DNA from: Halopseudomonas salina
Lineage (GTDB): Bacteria; Pseudomonadota; Gammaproteobacteria; Pseudomonadales; Pseudomonadaceae
Assembly: GCF_008641105.1 (NCBI RefSeq)
Contig: NZ_VTTI01000004.1
Span: forward strand, 309,049-373,048
DNA length: 64,000 bases
Reading direction: 5' to 3'
Position 1 is the first letter of the stretch. Each line of letters begins with the position of its first letter. The notes below the pieces were generated by a model, which was given only the letters and a program-made list of their open reading frames with translations, searched no databases and was not told the DNA's origin. Positions 27,628 through 37,697 of this stretch are shown piece after piece. The position numbers were made by a program, and so were the translations under genes.

Positions 27628-27720
27628 CTTAATCCTTGGACAGTCAGAATCGCAAAAGGTTGTAAAAATAGGTGAATAGAGCAATTCCACGTTTACCTAT
27701 CAGGTCCAATACACACCGAA

Positions 27721-28926
27721 TCAACTGAAATCCTGCTTGTGCATCCAGGGGATGATTCGCTCGAAAGCCTGCTCGATATTGTCCAATGAGGTCGAATAAC
27801 TCAACCGCAGCGCGTTACTGCAACTGTGGCCGAACGTCTCACCGGGAATGGTACAGACCCCCGTTTCCTTCAACAGACGCAACGCCACATTGGTGCCATT
27901 CACTCCCTCGGGCAACGACGGGAACAGATAAAAGGCGCCCTCCGGCTTGTAACCGGTCAGGTGCGGCGTCTGCTCAACGAGCTCTACCAGCCGGTCACGG
28001 CGGCGAGTGTATTCGGCAAGCATGCTGTCGATGAAATGACTCCCGCCGTTCAAAGCCGCCACGCCGGCCCACTGACAAGGGGTGTTGGCCACAGTGGTGG
28101 TGAACATGTGATAACGGCGCAGCCGCTTGATCGCGCCCTGACTGGCGATAATCCAGCCGATCCGCATACCGGCCATGCTGTAGGTCTTGGAAAAGCTGCT
28201 GACCACCATCACGTTATCAAGATCACTTGTATGGCCAAGCACCGAAGGGTACTCCTTGCCATCATAAATGAGGTGATCGTATACCTCGTCACTGATCACC
28301 TCGATCCCCCGATAGGCTGCCTCTTGCAGAATCGCCTCGAGGGTTTCCTTCGGGTAAACCGTACCCGTGGGGTTGCTCGGCGAATTGAGAATGATTGCGT
28401 AGGTATTGGGCTGGATAGCATCAATTACTTCCTGCGGATCCAACTGATGGTTCTTCTCGGCGCGGGTGGCTATTTCCGTTACTTCACCTCCATTCATCCG
28501 CAGCAACGGGGCGTAAAGCATGAACGCCGGATCGGGCACGATAAAATGCCGGCCCGGTGCAGAGACCGCCGTCAACGCCAGGTAAAGCGCCTCCGTTGCC
28601 CCAGTGGTGATCATGATATTGTCTGGCGAAAGCTCTCGCTGATAGCGTTGGCCGTAGTACAGGGCCAGGGACTCAAGCAGCTCCGGGAGTCCTGCATCCA
28701 TCGTATATCCAGTCTGACCGGCCCGCAGGGCCTCAACCGCGGCGTTGACTACATTTTCGGGTGCGGGCAGATCTGGCTGGCCGATGGACAGATGAATGAC
28801 ATCCTCCATGGCAGCGGCCATGTTGACCATCTTGCGGATACCCGGAACCGGAATCGCCATCATCGCCGGGTTCCAGATAGGGTCTTCGGATTCGTACAGG
28901 TCGATATCCAGCGTGCTCAGGGACAT
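27721..28926 (-). CDS. PLP-dependent class I/II aminotransferase
   Basis: 401-aa fold-type I aminotransferase, aspartate-aminotransferase-like. The PLP lysine lies in SFSKTYSMAG; other hallmarks are ILNSPSNPTGTVY, EVISDEVYDHLIYD and the LRLSYSTSLDNIEQ arginine block near the C-terminus that binds the substrate carboxylate. Last gene of a five-gene catabolic operon (13 nt after the amidase). The amino donor and keto acid are unknown; co-occurrence with a succinate-semialdehyde dehydrogenase suggests a catabolic transamination. Confidence 0.93.
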   Translation of the reverse strand: MSLSTLDIDLYESEDPIWNPAMMAIPVPGIRKMVNMAAAMEDVIHLSIGQPDLPAPENVVNAAVEALRAGQTGYTMDAGLPELLESLALYYGQRYQRELSPDNIMITTGATEALYLALTAVSAPGRHFIVPDPAFMLYAPLLRMNGGEVTEIATRAEKNHQLDPQEVIDAIQPNTYAIILNSPSNPTGTVYPKETLEAILQEAAYRGIEVISDEVYDHLIYDGKEYPSVLGHTSDLDNVMVVSSFSKTYSMAGMRIGWIIASQGAIKRLRRYHMFTTTVANTPCQWAGVAALNGGSHFIDSMLAEYTRRRDRLVELVEQTPHLTGYKPEGAFYLFPSLPEGVNGTNVALRLLKETGVCTIPGETFGHSCSNALRLSYSTSLDNIEQAFERIIPWMHKQDFS

Positions 28927-28939
28927 GGCGGACTCTCTC

Positions 28940-30349
28940 TCAGGAATTGAACAACTCGGGGCGACGATCTGTCAGTGGTGCGGCCTGCTGGTAAGCATGA
29001 CCCGCCTGCAGCAACAGTGCATCGTTGAATCTGGCTCCCACCAGCTGCAAGCTGATCGGCAGGCCGGCCTTGTCGAAACCGCAGGGCACCGACAGGCCCG
29101 GCTGGCCGGTCATGTTGAATGGGTAAGTGAAAGGCGTCCAGGTGGGCCAACGCGTGCTGGGCCAGTCGCGCGGCACCTCACGGCCAGTTTCAAATGCAGT
29201 AATTGGCAAGCTGGGCGTCAACAGCAGATCATACTTGCGATGGAAGTTGGCCATACGCTCGCGCAATGCCATGGACTCATTCACTGCACCCATGTAATCA
29301 AGCATGCTCAACCGCGCCGCTTTTTCCGCCACCTTGACCAGTTCAGGATCCATCCGCTCGCGCTTTTTCGAACCCAGGTCGCGCATCGCATTTGCTGCAC
29401 CACCATAAAACAGGTGACCGAACGCCCCCAGCGGATCGCTGAAACCGGGGTCGACCCTGACCACTTCCGCGCCCAACTCCTCGAAGACCTTGGCGGCCTG
29501 AGCTACGGCAGCTTCGACCTCGGGATTGACGTCGACATAACCTAGATTCGGGCTATAGGCAATTTTCAGGCCTTTGACACCTTTGTTGAGATCCGCCAGA
29601 TAATCAATATTGCGTCGCGGAATGGCATTGGTGTCGCGATGGTCAGGTTCGCACAGCACATTCATCATCAGCGCGGCGTCCTCGACCGTCCAGGTCATCG
29701 GCCCTGCGTGGGCCAGAGTGCCAAAGGGGCTGGCTGGCCAATGGGGCACCTCACCAAAGGATGGCTTGAGTCCAACTATCCCGCAAAAGCCTGCCGGTAT
29801 ACGGATTGAGCCACCAGCATCGGTTCCCAGCGCCAGCGGGGCCATGCCCAGCGCCACGGCAACGCCGCTGCCGCCACTGGAACCACCGGCGGTCTTTTCC
29901 GGATTCCAGGGGTTGTTGGTTACCCCATCCACCGGATTGTCGGTTACGCCCTTCCAGCCAAACTCCGGCGTTGTAGTCTTGCCGATGGGGACGTATCCAT
30001 GCCGGGCCAACGCTGCAGTGGCTGGTGCCGACTTGTTCAGCGTGCTCTGCGGATCAACGGTGTATGAGCCTTTGATGGTTGGCCACATAGGCGTGAGAAA
30101 TACGTCTTTCACCGCAACAGGTACACCATCCACCAGGCCCCGCGCTTCACCCTTGTGATAACGCTGCTCTGATTCGCGTGCCAGGCCAAGGGAGGTTTCC
30201 CGGTCTACCAGACAGAAACCGTTGGTATGCTTATCCAGGCGTTCGATCTGGTCCAGCATCGCGCCGGCCACATCCACTGGCGACAGCGTCTTGTCCCTGT
30301 ATTGCTGCAAAAGCTCTACAGCGGTCATCCGCAAAATCTCGTTGGACAT
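28940..30349 (-). CDS. Amidase-signature family amidase
   Basis: 469-aa amidase-signature hydrolase using a Ser-cisSer-Lys triad: the lysine in GVPVAVKD, the Gly/Ser-rich block GGSSGGSGVAVALGM and the nucleophile segment GTDAGGSIRIPA. These enzymes hydrolyse carboxamides (the family includes GatA, 6-aminohexanoate-cyclic-dimer hydrolase and many others). No gatB/gatC are present, so it is not the tRNA amidotransferase. Fourth of five genes, with GGAG before its ATG. Confidence 0.93.
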   Translation of the reverse strand: MSNEILRMTAVELLQQYRDKTLSPVDVAGAMLDQIERLDKHTNGFCLVDRETSLGLARESEQRYHKGEARGLVDGVPVAVKDVFLTPMWPTIKGSYTVDPQSTLNKSAPATAALARHGYVPIGKTTTPEFGWKGVTDNPVDGVTNNPWNPEKTAGGSSGGSGVAVALGMAPLALGTDAGGSIRIPAGFCGIVGLKPSFGEVPHWPASPFGTLAHAGPMTWTVEDAALMMNVLCEPDHRDTNAIPRRNIDYLADLNKGVKGLKIAYSPNLGYVDVNPEVEAAVAQAAKVFEELGAEVVRVDPGFSDPLGAFGHLFYGGAANAMRDLGSKKRERMDPELVKVAEKAARLSMLDYMGAVNESMALRERMANFHRKYDLLLTPSLPITAFETGREVPRDWPSTRWPTWTPFTYPFNMTGQPGLSVPCGFDKAGLPISLQLVGARFNDALLLQAGHAYQQAAPLTDRRPELFNS

Positions 30350-30393
30350 GTGTTTCTCCTGTCAATTACATCTGATGATTCAGCCGGAGCCGA

Positions 30394-31338
30394 TCAGCCT
30401 TTGGAAACCTGATTGAACAGAGCTTTGTGCTGAATCCAGCCCTGAAAATTGGCCACGAACTGCTCACCGAGAGCCTGTTGCCAGCCCCGGAAGTCCCCAG
30501 CCATGTGCGCCGACATCATGACATTTGGCTCATCCCACAGCGGATGTTCCGCGGGCAACGGCTCCTCTTCGAAGACATCCAGAGCCGCGCCGGCTATCTG
30601 GCCCGCACGCAATGCCTCCAACAGATCATCGGTACGCACGATCGGCCCGCGACCGACATTGATCAACCTCGCACCCGGCTTCATCAGCGCAAAGGCCCTC
30701 TCATCGAATAGCCCCTCTGTATCGGGGGTCAGGGGTGCGGTTATCACAACGTAATCGGACTCGCGCAGACAGTCGAACAACTGATCGTTGCCCAGCACCT
30801 GATCAAAACGCTCGTCTTCGCGTGGGGCCCTGGCAATACCGGTAACGCGCATTCCGACCGCCCTCAGCAGCGTGGCCACTTCACCACCGATCGATCCCGC
30901 GCCGACAATCAACGCTCGGGTGTCGCAAACCATTTCGGTGTCACGGTGCTGCCATTGATGCCGGCGCTGCAACGCCAGATTGCCCAGGGTGTCCTTGGCG
31001 AACAGTAATACGGCGCCCAGCACGTATTCGGCGATCCCCCTATCGAATACGCCCCGGGCATTGGTTACCGGAATATCACTGTCGACCAGAGCGGGAAACA
31101 TCAGGGCATCCACACCGGCACTGGTGGCATGCACCCACTGCAGACGTGGTTGCTCCGGCCAGCAGCGTTCCAGCAGGCCGGTGCGAAAATCGGTCACCAC
31201 CAGTACATCGGCTGTTGGCAACAGCGCGCGCAATCGCGCTTCGTCACTGACGGTTTCGACCCGAACGTCGGCAGGCAAACCGCCGAGCCCGGGCAGTTCG
31301 TTTTCGCCTTCGGCGACCAGTACCAATACGAAAGTCAT
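30394..31338 (-). CDS. D-2-hydroxyacid dehydrogenase (NAD-dependent)
   Basis: 314-aa D-isomer-specific 2-hydroxyacid dehydrogenase. The NAD fold shows VGAGSIGGEVATLL; the catalytic Arg lies in INVGRGPIVRTDDLL, the Glu in DVFEEEPLPAEHPLW and the His in MMSAHMAGD (usually SPHIAG). It would interconvert a 2-keto acid and its D-2-hydroxy acid. ATG at 31338 has GGAG upstream; an in-frame TTG at 31353 is weaker. Member of the five-gene operon. Confidence 0.92.
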   Translation of the reverse strand: MTFVLVLVAEGENELPGLGGLPADVRVETVSDEARLRALLPTADVLVVTDFRTGLLERCWPEQPRLQWVHATSAGVDALMFPALVDSDIPVTNARGVFDRGIAEYVLGAVLLFAKDTLGNLALQRRHQWQHRDTEMVCDTRALIVGAGSIGGEVATLLRAVGMRVTGIARAPREDERFDQVLGNDQLFDCLRESDYVVITAPLTPDTEGLFDERAFALMKPGARLINVGRGPIVRTDDLLEALRAGQIAGAALDVFEEEPLPAEHPLWDEPNVMMSAHMAGDFRGWQQALGEQFVANFQGWIQHKALFNQVSKG

Positions 31339-31426
31339 GACATACAACTCCAACTATGGCGGCGGACTTCAAGAATCCGCTGGTAAAGCGACAGGCGAAT
31401 CAGGCAAAGCCCTTCGCCAGGAGATC

Positions 31427-32563
31427 TCAATCAAGCTGCGCAATGATGCCGTCGGTTACTTCACTGCAACGGCGCGCCTGTGTGTTGCTGGTCAGCAAAT
31501 CCTGTGCCACGGCCTGGCGTAATCGCTCGGCAGAAGGGCCAAAACCCAGCCACTCGAGCATCATTGCCGTGGTCAGCAACATTGCGGCCGGGTTGGCCTT
31601 GCCCTGGCCTGCAATATCCGGCGCACTGCCGTGGGTCGGCTCAAACAGTGCAGGCATCTCCCGGCTATCGGGGTTGATGTTGCATGACGGCGCCAGACCA
31701 AGACCACCGGACAACACGGCAGCCAGATCGGTCAGGATGTCTCCGTGCAAATTACTGGCCACCACCACATCAAACTCCCAGGGGCATTGCACGAATTTCA
31801 TGCACGCGGCATCAACCAGTTGGTGAGTGACGCCGATATCAGGGAACTCGCGGGCCACCTCGGCAAAGACTTCGGTGTACAGCTCGCCCCACGCCGGCTG
31901 GGCATTGCGCTTGGTAATCAGGCACACCTGAGCCGCTGCAGTGCCCTTCTCGGCGCAGAAAAAGCTGCGCGCAGAACCATGGATCTGCAAACGCTCGCGC
32001 GCTCGAACAAAGGCATGGCGAATCAGTCGCTCGGTGCCACGGCGGGTAAATATCTCCAGCTGGGTTGCCACTTCGTGGGGCGTCCCCTGCTGCAGGCGTC
32101 CACCCTGGTTCACATACTCCCCCTCGCTGTTCTCACGGATGACCAGCATGTCTACCTGCTCCGCGCGGGGGTCCGCCAGATAGCGCGGGGCCCCGGGCAA
32201 CAGACGCGCCGGCCTTTCGCAGGCCCAGAGATCCAGACCCTTGCGAAAAGTCAGTAAGGGCGCCAGTGATACACCATCGGGCAACCGATAGCGTTTGTGG
32301 TCCACAAGCGGCCCCGGGTCCCCCAGGGCGCCCAACAAGAGGGCGTCGTAGTCGCAGGCCTGCGTTAGTGCATCATCCGGCATCATCTGACCGTGCTCCT
32401 GATGCCAGGCGGTACTGGGCCATGCCAGTACATCCCAATGGAGACGCAGACCATCGCGTTCACGCAACCTTTCCAGAACCCGGACTGCCTGATCCATCAC
32501 TTCAACGCCGATACCGTCACCGGGCATCAGTGCAATCCGGGCGGCTTTTGCAGTCGCAGTCAT
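31427..32563 (-). CDS. Isocitrate/isopropylmalate-family decarboxylating dehydrogenase (tartrate/D-malate type)
   Basis: 378-aa beta-decarboxylating dehydrogenase. The substrate-discriminating loop reads RENSEGEYVNQGGR, the pattern typical of D-malate/tartrate dehydrogenases (DmlA/TtuC), not of leucine-pathway LeuB. It also has GDGIGVEV at the start, the SNLHGDILTDLAA metal-binding aspartates and FEPTHGSAPDIAG. No leuC or leuD is nearby. It probably oxidatively decarboxylates a 2-hydroxy-dicarboxylate in the operon pathway. ATG follows GGAGTG; 4 nt after the aldehyde dehydrogenase gene. Confidence 0.9.
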   Translation of the reverse strand: MTATAKAARIALMPGDGIGVEVMDQAVRVLERLRERDGLRLHWDVLAWPSTAWHQEHGQMMPDDALTQACDYDALLLGALGDPGPLVDHKRYRLPDGVSLAPLLTFRKGLDLWACERPARLLPGAPRYLADPRAEQVDMLVIRENSEGEYVNQGGRLQQGTPHEVATQLEIFTRRGTERLIRHAFVRARERLQIHGSARSFFCAEKGTAAAQVCLITKRNAQPAWGELYTEVFAEVAREFPDIGVTHQLVDAACMKFVQCPWEFDVVVASNLHGDILTDLAAVLSGGLGLAPSCNINPDSREMPALFEPTHGSAPDIAGQGKANPAAMLLTTAMMLEWLGFGPSAERLRQAVAQDLLTSNTQARRCSEVTDGIIAQLD

Positions 32564-32567
32564 CAAT

Positions 32568-34028
32568 TCACTCCGCGCCCATGCAGAGGTACTTCACCTC
32601 GGTATATTCATCCAGGCCGTAATGCGACCCTTCGCGTCCCAGACCAGAGGCTTTAACCCCGCCGAAGGGCGCAGCCGCATTGGATACAGCGCCTTCATTG
32701 ACGCCGATGATGCCCGCTTCCAGCTCGTCAGCAACACGCCATATCCGATGAATATTCGTGCTGTAGAAATAGGCGGCCAGGCCGTAGGGCGTATCGTTGG
32801 CGATCTTCAGCGCTTCTTCCTCGGTATCGAATTTCATTACCGCAGCCAGGGGGCCAAAGGTTTCGTCCTCGCACAGCTCCATGTCCGGAGTCACATCGGT
32901 AATCAATACAGGGTGCACGTAGCTGCCGTTATCTGCTTCGGGCCTGGGTCCGGCAACATGGGTAGCGCCCTTCGACAACGCATCTTCGTAATGCCGCTTG
33001 ACCTTGAGAGCAGCATCATGATTGATCAGAGCTGACTGGGTAACGCCCTCCTCGAAGCCATCACCGACCTTGAGCTTGCCCATTGCCTCGGCCAGCAATG
33101 AAACGAATTCATCGTGAACACTGGCTTGTACCAGGAACCGGTTGGCGCAAATGCAGGTCTGTCCGGTGTTGCGGAACTTGCTTACCATAGCCCCCTCGAC
33201 GGCGCGCTTCAGATCAGCGTCGTCAAAAACGATAAAGGGTGCGTTACCGCCCAGCTCAAGGGATACCTTCTGGACATTGTCGGCGCACTGGGCCATCAAC
33301 TTGCTACCCACTGAGGTCGAGCCGGTAAAGCTCAGCGTGCGCACCACAGGGCTGTCGGTAAAGACCTTGCCAATCATGCTGGACTTGCCGGTGACGACGT
33401 TGAAAACACCCGCCGGGATACCCGCTTCGTGAGCCAGTTCAGCAAGTGCCAGAGCGGTATAGGGCGTCGCTTCGGCCGGTTTGACGATCATTGAACAACC
33501 GGCAGCCAGCGCCGCACCGGCCTTGCGGGTGATCATCGCTGCTGGAAAGTTCCAGGGTGTAATGGCCGCCGTGACCCCCACCGGGTGACGGGTAACCACA
33601 ATGTGCTGGCCCGGCTTGGCACCCGGAATCGTCTCACCGTATACCCGGCGAGCCTCTTCAGCGAACCAGCGGATAAAAGAAGCGGCATAGACGACTTCGC
33701 CACGGGACTCTTCCAGGGGTTTGCCCTGCTCCATGGTCATCAGGGAAGCGATATCCTCCTTGTGCTCCAGCATCAGATCATTCCAGCGCAGCAGCAGGTC
33801 TGCACGCTCCAGTGCCGTTTTCTTGCGCCAGATCTGAAAGCCGGCATCAGCCTGTACGATGGCTTCACCTATCTCGGCGGCACTCAGCGATGGAATGGTG
33901 CCCAGAATCTCCCCGTTTGCCGGGTTGTCGACCTTGACGGTTGCGCCATCGGCGGCATCTCGCCACTGCCCTCCAATGTAGCTTTGCTGGCGGAACAGTC
34001 GTTTGGCACTCAATCGGGAAAGGGACAT
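32568..34028 (-). CDS. gabD: NAD(P)-dependent succinate-semialdehyde dehydrogenase family
   Basis: 486-aa aldehyde dehydrogenase closest to GabD, oxidising succinate semialdehyde to succinate. Catalytic Cys lies in NTGQTCICANRF and the general-base Glu in LELGGNAPF; the SSADH-like tail NEGAVSNAAAPFGGVKASGLGREG is present. First gene of the five-gene operon, with GGAGG before the ATG. Substrate is inferred from family resemblance; glutarate semialdehyde (DavD) is a near alternative. Confidence 0.9.
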   Translation of the reverse strand: MSLSRLSAKRLFRQQSYIGGQWRDAADGATVKVDNPANGEILGTIPSLSAAEIGEAIVQADAGFQIWRKKTALERADLLLRWNDLMLEHKEDIASLMTMEQGKPLEESRGEVVYAASFIRWFAEEARRVYGETIPGAKPGQHIVVTRHPVGVTAAITPWNFPAAMITRKAGAALAAGCSMIVKPAEATPYTALALAELAHEAGIPAGVFNVVTGKSSMIGKVFTDSPVVRTLSFTGSTSVGSKLMAQCADNVQKVSLELGGNAPFIVFDDADLKRAVEGAMVSKFRNTGQTCICANRFLVQASVHDEFVSLLAEAMGKLKVGDGFEEGVTQSALINHDAALKVKRHYEDALSKGATHVAGPRPEADNGSYVHPVLITDVTPDMELCEDETFGPLAAVMKFDTEEEALKIANDTPYGLAAYFYSTNIHRIWRVADELEAGIIGVNEGAVSNAAAPFGGVKASGLGREGSHYGLDEYTEVKYLCMGAE

Positions 34029-34207
34029 TTTTCCTCCTTTGATTTTCTAGCGGTATTCAAACAAGTCTGATTTCAAGGTAGGCCGGTTTAACCCGAGACG
34101 CAATGCACAATCCCCAGCCCGCGGCCAAACCGTCTAAATCCATCGTAGCTCTGACCCGGATCTGCAGGTAAAATCGCGGCTTTGACGCCAATCAACGGGG
34201 CAATTCC

Positions 34208-34924
34208 ATGGGTCGCGCTTACCAGAACCGCAAAGAATCGATGGCCAAGACGGCCGATGCCAAAACCAAGGTCTACAGCAAGTACGCTCGCGAGATCTAC
34301 GTCACTGCCAAATCCGGCGGCGTCGACCCCACTGGCAATCTGGCCCTGCGCGGGCTGATCGAACGCGCCAAAAAAGATCAGGTACCAGCCCATGTGATCG
34401 ACAAGGCGATAGACAAGGCCAAGGGTGGCGGTGGCGAGGACTTCTCGGTTGCACGCTATGAAGGCTTCGGGCCGGGGAACTGCATTGCCATCGTCGAGTG
34501 TCTGACCGATAACCCCAACCGCACCATTTCCGATGTGCGCAACTGCTTTACCAAGACCAAAAGCAAGATGGGTACACCGGGCAGTGTCAGCCACATGTTC
34601 GATCACTGCGCCATCCTGTCCTTTGCATCTGATGATGAAGAGGGTGTTCTGGAAGCACTGATGATGGCCGACGTCGATGTGACCGACATCGAGAACGAAA
34701 ATGGCATGATAACTGTCTTTGCGGCCAATACCGATTACGGCAAGGCCAAGCAGGCACTGGCAGACAGCTATGGCGATATCGATTTTGCAGTCGACGAGAT
34801 CCAGTTTCTGCCGCAGACATCAACTACGCTGGAAGGCGATGACGTTGCAATGTTCGAAAAATTCATCGACATGCTGAATGAACTCGACGACGTGCAGAAC
34901 ATCTACCACAACGCGGAAATCTGA
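34208..34924 (+). CDS. YebC/PmpR family regulatory protein
   Basis: 238-aa YebC/TACO1-family protein. The short spacing near the start ([30 protein letters not shown]) and length match the YeeN-type paralogue rather than canonical YebC, which begins MAGHSKWANI. The family was long annotated as DNA-binding transcription regulators; recent work on YebC relates it to translation of difficult peptides such as polyproline. A start without strong Shine-Dalgarno follows a 179-nt gap from the divergent operon. Confidence 0.92.
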   Translation: MGRAYQNRKESMAKTADAKTKVYSKYAREIYVTAKSGGVDPTGNLALRGLIERAKKDQVPAHVIDKAIDKAKGGGGEDFSVARYEGFGPGNCIAIVECLTDNPNRTISDVRNCFTKTKSKMGTPGSVSHMFDHCAILSFASDDEEGVLEALMMADVDVTDIENENGMITVFAANTDYGKAKQALADSYGDIDFAVDEIQFLPQTSTTLEGDDVAMFEKFIDMLNELDDVQNIYHNAEI

Positions 34925-35014
34925 AAACGCTGCTCCCGGGCCAGGCCAATGCACAATGCAACCTCCGGTGACTGAACAGGTTTCCTGCCAATTGCAGGGA
35001 TAAGGGAGTTGCGC

Positions 35015-36070
35015 ATGTTCGACCTGGCCGTTTTTACGCTCAGCATGGTATTGCTTGCAGTCACGCTGTTTGCCAGGATCCGTCTGCACAACTGGTGGTT
35101 ACGCGCCTGTGAGTTTCCGCGGGTGCAGATTGCATCAGTTGCAGCCATCACCGCGCTGCTGTCACTGCTGGTCGGGGACCCTCTCCAACCCTACAGCCTG
35201 GCGGCCAGCCTGGTCGTGCTGACCCTGCAGCTCTGGCGAATTTACCCCTACACGCCCTTTGGTCCGCTGGAACTCAAGAACGCAGAGCCTGGTAACGACG
35301 ATCGCTGCATCAAGCTGTTGATCTCCAATGTGCTGACGCCCAACCGCAACGCACAAGGGCTTATAAAGCAGATACTCAAGCATCAGCCCGACATCATCCT
35401 GACCCTGGAATCTGATGACTGGTGGGGCGAGCAGTTGCACGCAGCGCTGTCAGAGACCTGGCCCGAAGTAGTGAGTATTCCCCAGGATAATCTCTACGGC
35501 ATGCACCTCTATTCCCGGTTGGAATTACAGGGCCTGGAGGTCAAGCGGCTGATCCAGGACGACATTCCCTCGATACACTGCTGGATCATTCTGAGAAGCG
35601 GCGAACGCGTGCGCCTGCATGCTCTGCATCCCCGCCCCCCGGCGCCGCAGGAAAGCGACACCAGCCTCTGGCGCGACGCTGAATTACTATTGGTTGGCAA
35701 GGAAATCCGCGATCACGCCGGACCCGCCTTGTTGATCGGCGATTTGAACGACGTCGCCTGGTCGCGTACCACCCGCATGTTCACCCGCGTCAGCGGCATG
35801 CTGGATCCGCGCCGGGGCCGGGGTATGTTTTCCACTTTTCATGCCGAGCACCGCCTGCTGCGCTGGCCGCTGGATCACATCTTTGTGACCGAGCACTTCA
35901 CCCTGCGGCACATGGAACGACTTCAGGGGTTCGGATCTGACCACTTCCCCATTCTTGCCACCCTGTGCCACCGCCCTTCACGGAGTGATGAGCACGACAA
36001 GCCTGAACCTGACGGGAGTGACAAGGAAGATGCCCGGGAGACTATAAACGCTGCCCGGGAAGCCGCCTGA
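35015..36070 (+). CDS. Membrane-anchored endonuclease/exonuclease/phosphatase (EEP) family protein
   Basis: 351-aa protein with two or three N-terminal transmembrane helices (about 2-21, 35-52, 57-73) and an EEP domain (about 95-325). The catalytic metal-binding pattern is visible: ILTLESDDWW (Glu), LIGDLNDVAWS (Asp-x-Asn) and the terminal GSDHFPI (Asp-His). Members cleave phosphodiesters or phosphoester groups of lipids, nucleic acids or small molecules; the substrate is open. ATG at 35015 with GGGAG upstream. Confidence 0.88.
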   Translation: MFDLAVFTLSMVLLAVTLFARIRLHNWWLRACEFPRVQIASVAAITALLSLLVGDPLQPYSLAASLVVLTLQLWRIYPYTPFGPLELKNAEPGNDDRCIKLLISNVLTPNRNAQGLIKQILKHQPDIILTLESDDWWGEQLHAALSETWPEVVSIPQDNLYGMHLYSRLELQGLEVKRLIQDDIPSIHCWIILRSGERVRLHALHPRPPAPQESDTSLWRDAELLLVGKEIRDHAGPALLIGDLNDVAWSRTTRMFTRVSGMLDPRRGRGMFSTFHAEHRLLRWPLDHIFVTEHFTLRHMERLQGFGSDHFPILATLCHRPSRSDEHDKPEPDGSDKEDARETINAAREAA

Positions 36071-36086
36071 ACCATCTCACGGCCCA

Positions 36087-36770
36087 TCAGGACCGCAGAT
36101 CTTCCATCCAGTCGCCGGCAAGATGGGCCTCCTGCTCGTGTCTTTCGTCCCGCCATTCCTCCCGCAACGCCGCCTCATACCATTCGCGCATGGCGGGGAG
36201 ATCGAGCAATTGATCCACATACTCCAGCGCCGCGCCGGACATCGGCAAATCATAGGTCTGAATCCGGAAAGCGACCGGCGCAAAAGCCGCATCCACTGCA
36301 GTAAACTGATTCCCTGCCAGAAAAGGCCCACCAAAACGCTCAAGCCCCTGGTTCCACAGATCATCGATCCGATCAAGATCTCCCTGCAGTTCCGGTAATA
36401 TCCCCGCCATACGCACTCGCAGTCCACAGTTCATGGTGCAAATACTGCGCAGGTGCGCAAAACCGGCGTGCATCTCGGCCGATGCGCACCGGGCCCATGC
36501 CCGCGCCTTCGCATGAATGGGCCACACCTGCGGATGCAGCTCGGCAAGATACTCGAAGATCGCCAGCGAATCCCAGACCACAATGTCGCCATGCGTCAGG
36601 CACGGCACCTTGCCGCTTGGCGAGAAGGTGCGATAAATAGCGGAGGTTGCGTCTCCGGCAAAGGGCATCAGACGTTCGTTGAAGGGGATCTGCAAGTGGC
36701 GCAACAACACCCAGGGCCTGAGAGACCAGGAGGAGTAGTTCTTGTTGGCTATGTAGAGGTCTGGAATCAT
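36087..36770 (-). CDS. Glutathione S-transferase family protein
   Basis: 227-aa GST: thioredoxin-like N-terminal domain opening with LYIANKNYSSWSLRPWVLL (a Ser in the position of the catalytic Ser/Cys of zeta/beta-like GSTs), the cis-Pro segment GKVPCLTHGDIVVWDSLAI for glutathione binding, and an all-helical C-terminal domain. Likely cytosolic detoxification or isomerisation; substrate unknown. Start has GGAG upstream. Convergent with the EEP gene (16-nt gap). Confidence 0.92.
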   Translation of the reverse strand: MIPDLYIANKNYSSWSLRPWVLLRHLQIPFNERLMPFAGDATSAIYRTFSPSGKVPCLTHGDIVVWDSLAIFEYLAELHPQVWPIHAKARAWARCASAEMHAGFAHLRSICTMNCGLRVRMAGILPELQGDLDRIDDLWNQGLERFGGPFLAGNQFTAVDAAFAPVAFRIQTYDLPMSGAALEYVDQLLDLPAMREWYEAALREEWRDERHEQEAHLAGDWMEDLRS

Positions 36771-36881
36771 GCTTGGCTGCTCCGTCAGAAATACATTCCG
36801 TGCGTACAGGGAAAGTATGCCCGAGAAAGATCAGCCAACGCACGCACTTCTATATTGGGGCGTGCCCGAGGCCCGGACGTG

Positions 36882-37571
36882 TTACTCCAGAGCTGGGGTT
36901 GGTCTTATCAGCACCTCGTTCACATCCACATGAGCCGGCTGAGACAGGGCATAGAGCACGGCCCTGGCAACATCCTCGGGCTGCAGAGCCCGCTCAGGCG
37001 GCTTGTCGAAAAAGGGCGTATCAACCATCCCCGGCTCGATCAGAGTGACGCGTATACCGCTTCCCCGCAGCTCTTCGCGCAAGCCGTATCCAATTGCCGA
37101 AACAGCCCACTTGGTCGCACTGTACATGGACCCGGGAATTGTCACTCGACCCGCTGCGGAGCCAGTCATCAAGATATGCCCACGAGTCTTGCGCAGTGCA
37201 GGAAGACAGGCCTGCACGGTCATACCCACGCCCAGCACATTGGTCAGGATCATGTCGCGCCACACGGCGGGATCGGCTTTGGAGAATCCACCCGGCTCAC
37301 CACCACGCCCGGCATTGGCAAAAATCGCATCAATTTGCCCAAAGGCGCGCTCTGCTTCCGCGGCCAGCCTGAGTTGATCATCCTGGCTTTGCACATCGCA
37401 GGCGACGGTGATCACGCGCTCTGCCCCGCCGAGCTCTTGCTGCAAGCCGTGTAACTTGTCTGCTGAACGCGCTGCCAGCACCAGCCGATAGCCAGCCTTT
37501 GCGGCTTCTCTGGCTGTGGCGGCGCCAATACCGGAGGAGGCTCCAGTGATTAACAGGACGGGATCAGTCAT
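36882..37571 (-). CDS. Short-chain dehydrogenase/reductase
   Basis: 229-aa classical SDR. NAD(P)-binding TGASSGIG lies near the N-terminus, FANAGRG follows at the usual place, and the catalytic Ser and YxxxK are present (MTGSAAG, YSATK). Binding of NADP rather than NAD is suggested by LAARSADKL. Substrate unknown. The ATG at 37571 with AAGGAG is preferred; the open frame to 37676 runs into the nitronate monooxygenase-like gene side and lacks a ribosome-binding site. Confidence 0.92.
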   Translation of the reverse strand: MTDPVLLITGASSGIGAATAREAAKAGYRLVLAARSADKLHGLQQELGGAERVITVACDVQSQDDQLRLAAEAERAFGQIDAIFANAGRGGEPGGFSKADPAVWRDMILTNVLGVGMTVQACLPALRKTRGHILMTGSAAGRVTIPGSMYSATKWAVSAIGYGLREELRGSGIRVTLIEPGMVDTPFFDKPPERALQPEDVARAVLYALSQPAHVDVNEVLIRPTPALE

Positions 37572-37697
37572 GCGTGTCTCCTTGCATTCGATTGGTTTCA
37601 GCTTGGACGCCGTATCGAAGAAGCAGTTCGCACACATTTGCAAAGGAATACTGCAAGGTGTGACAGGCAGCCCCAAAGGGCTGCCTGCGAAAGGGCA

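Noticed and set aside
27826..28950. 374-codon open frame opposite the aminotransferase
   Set aside because: Antisense shadow without start signals or recognisable domains.
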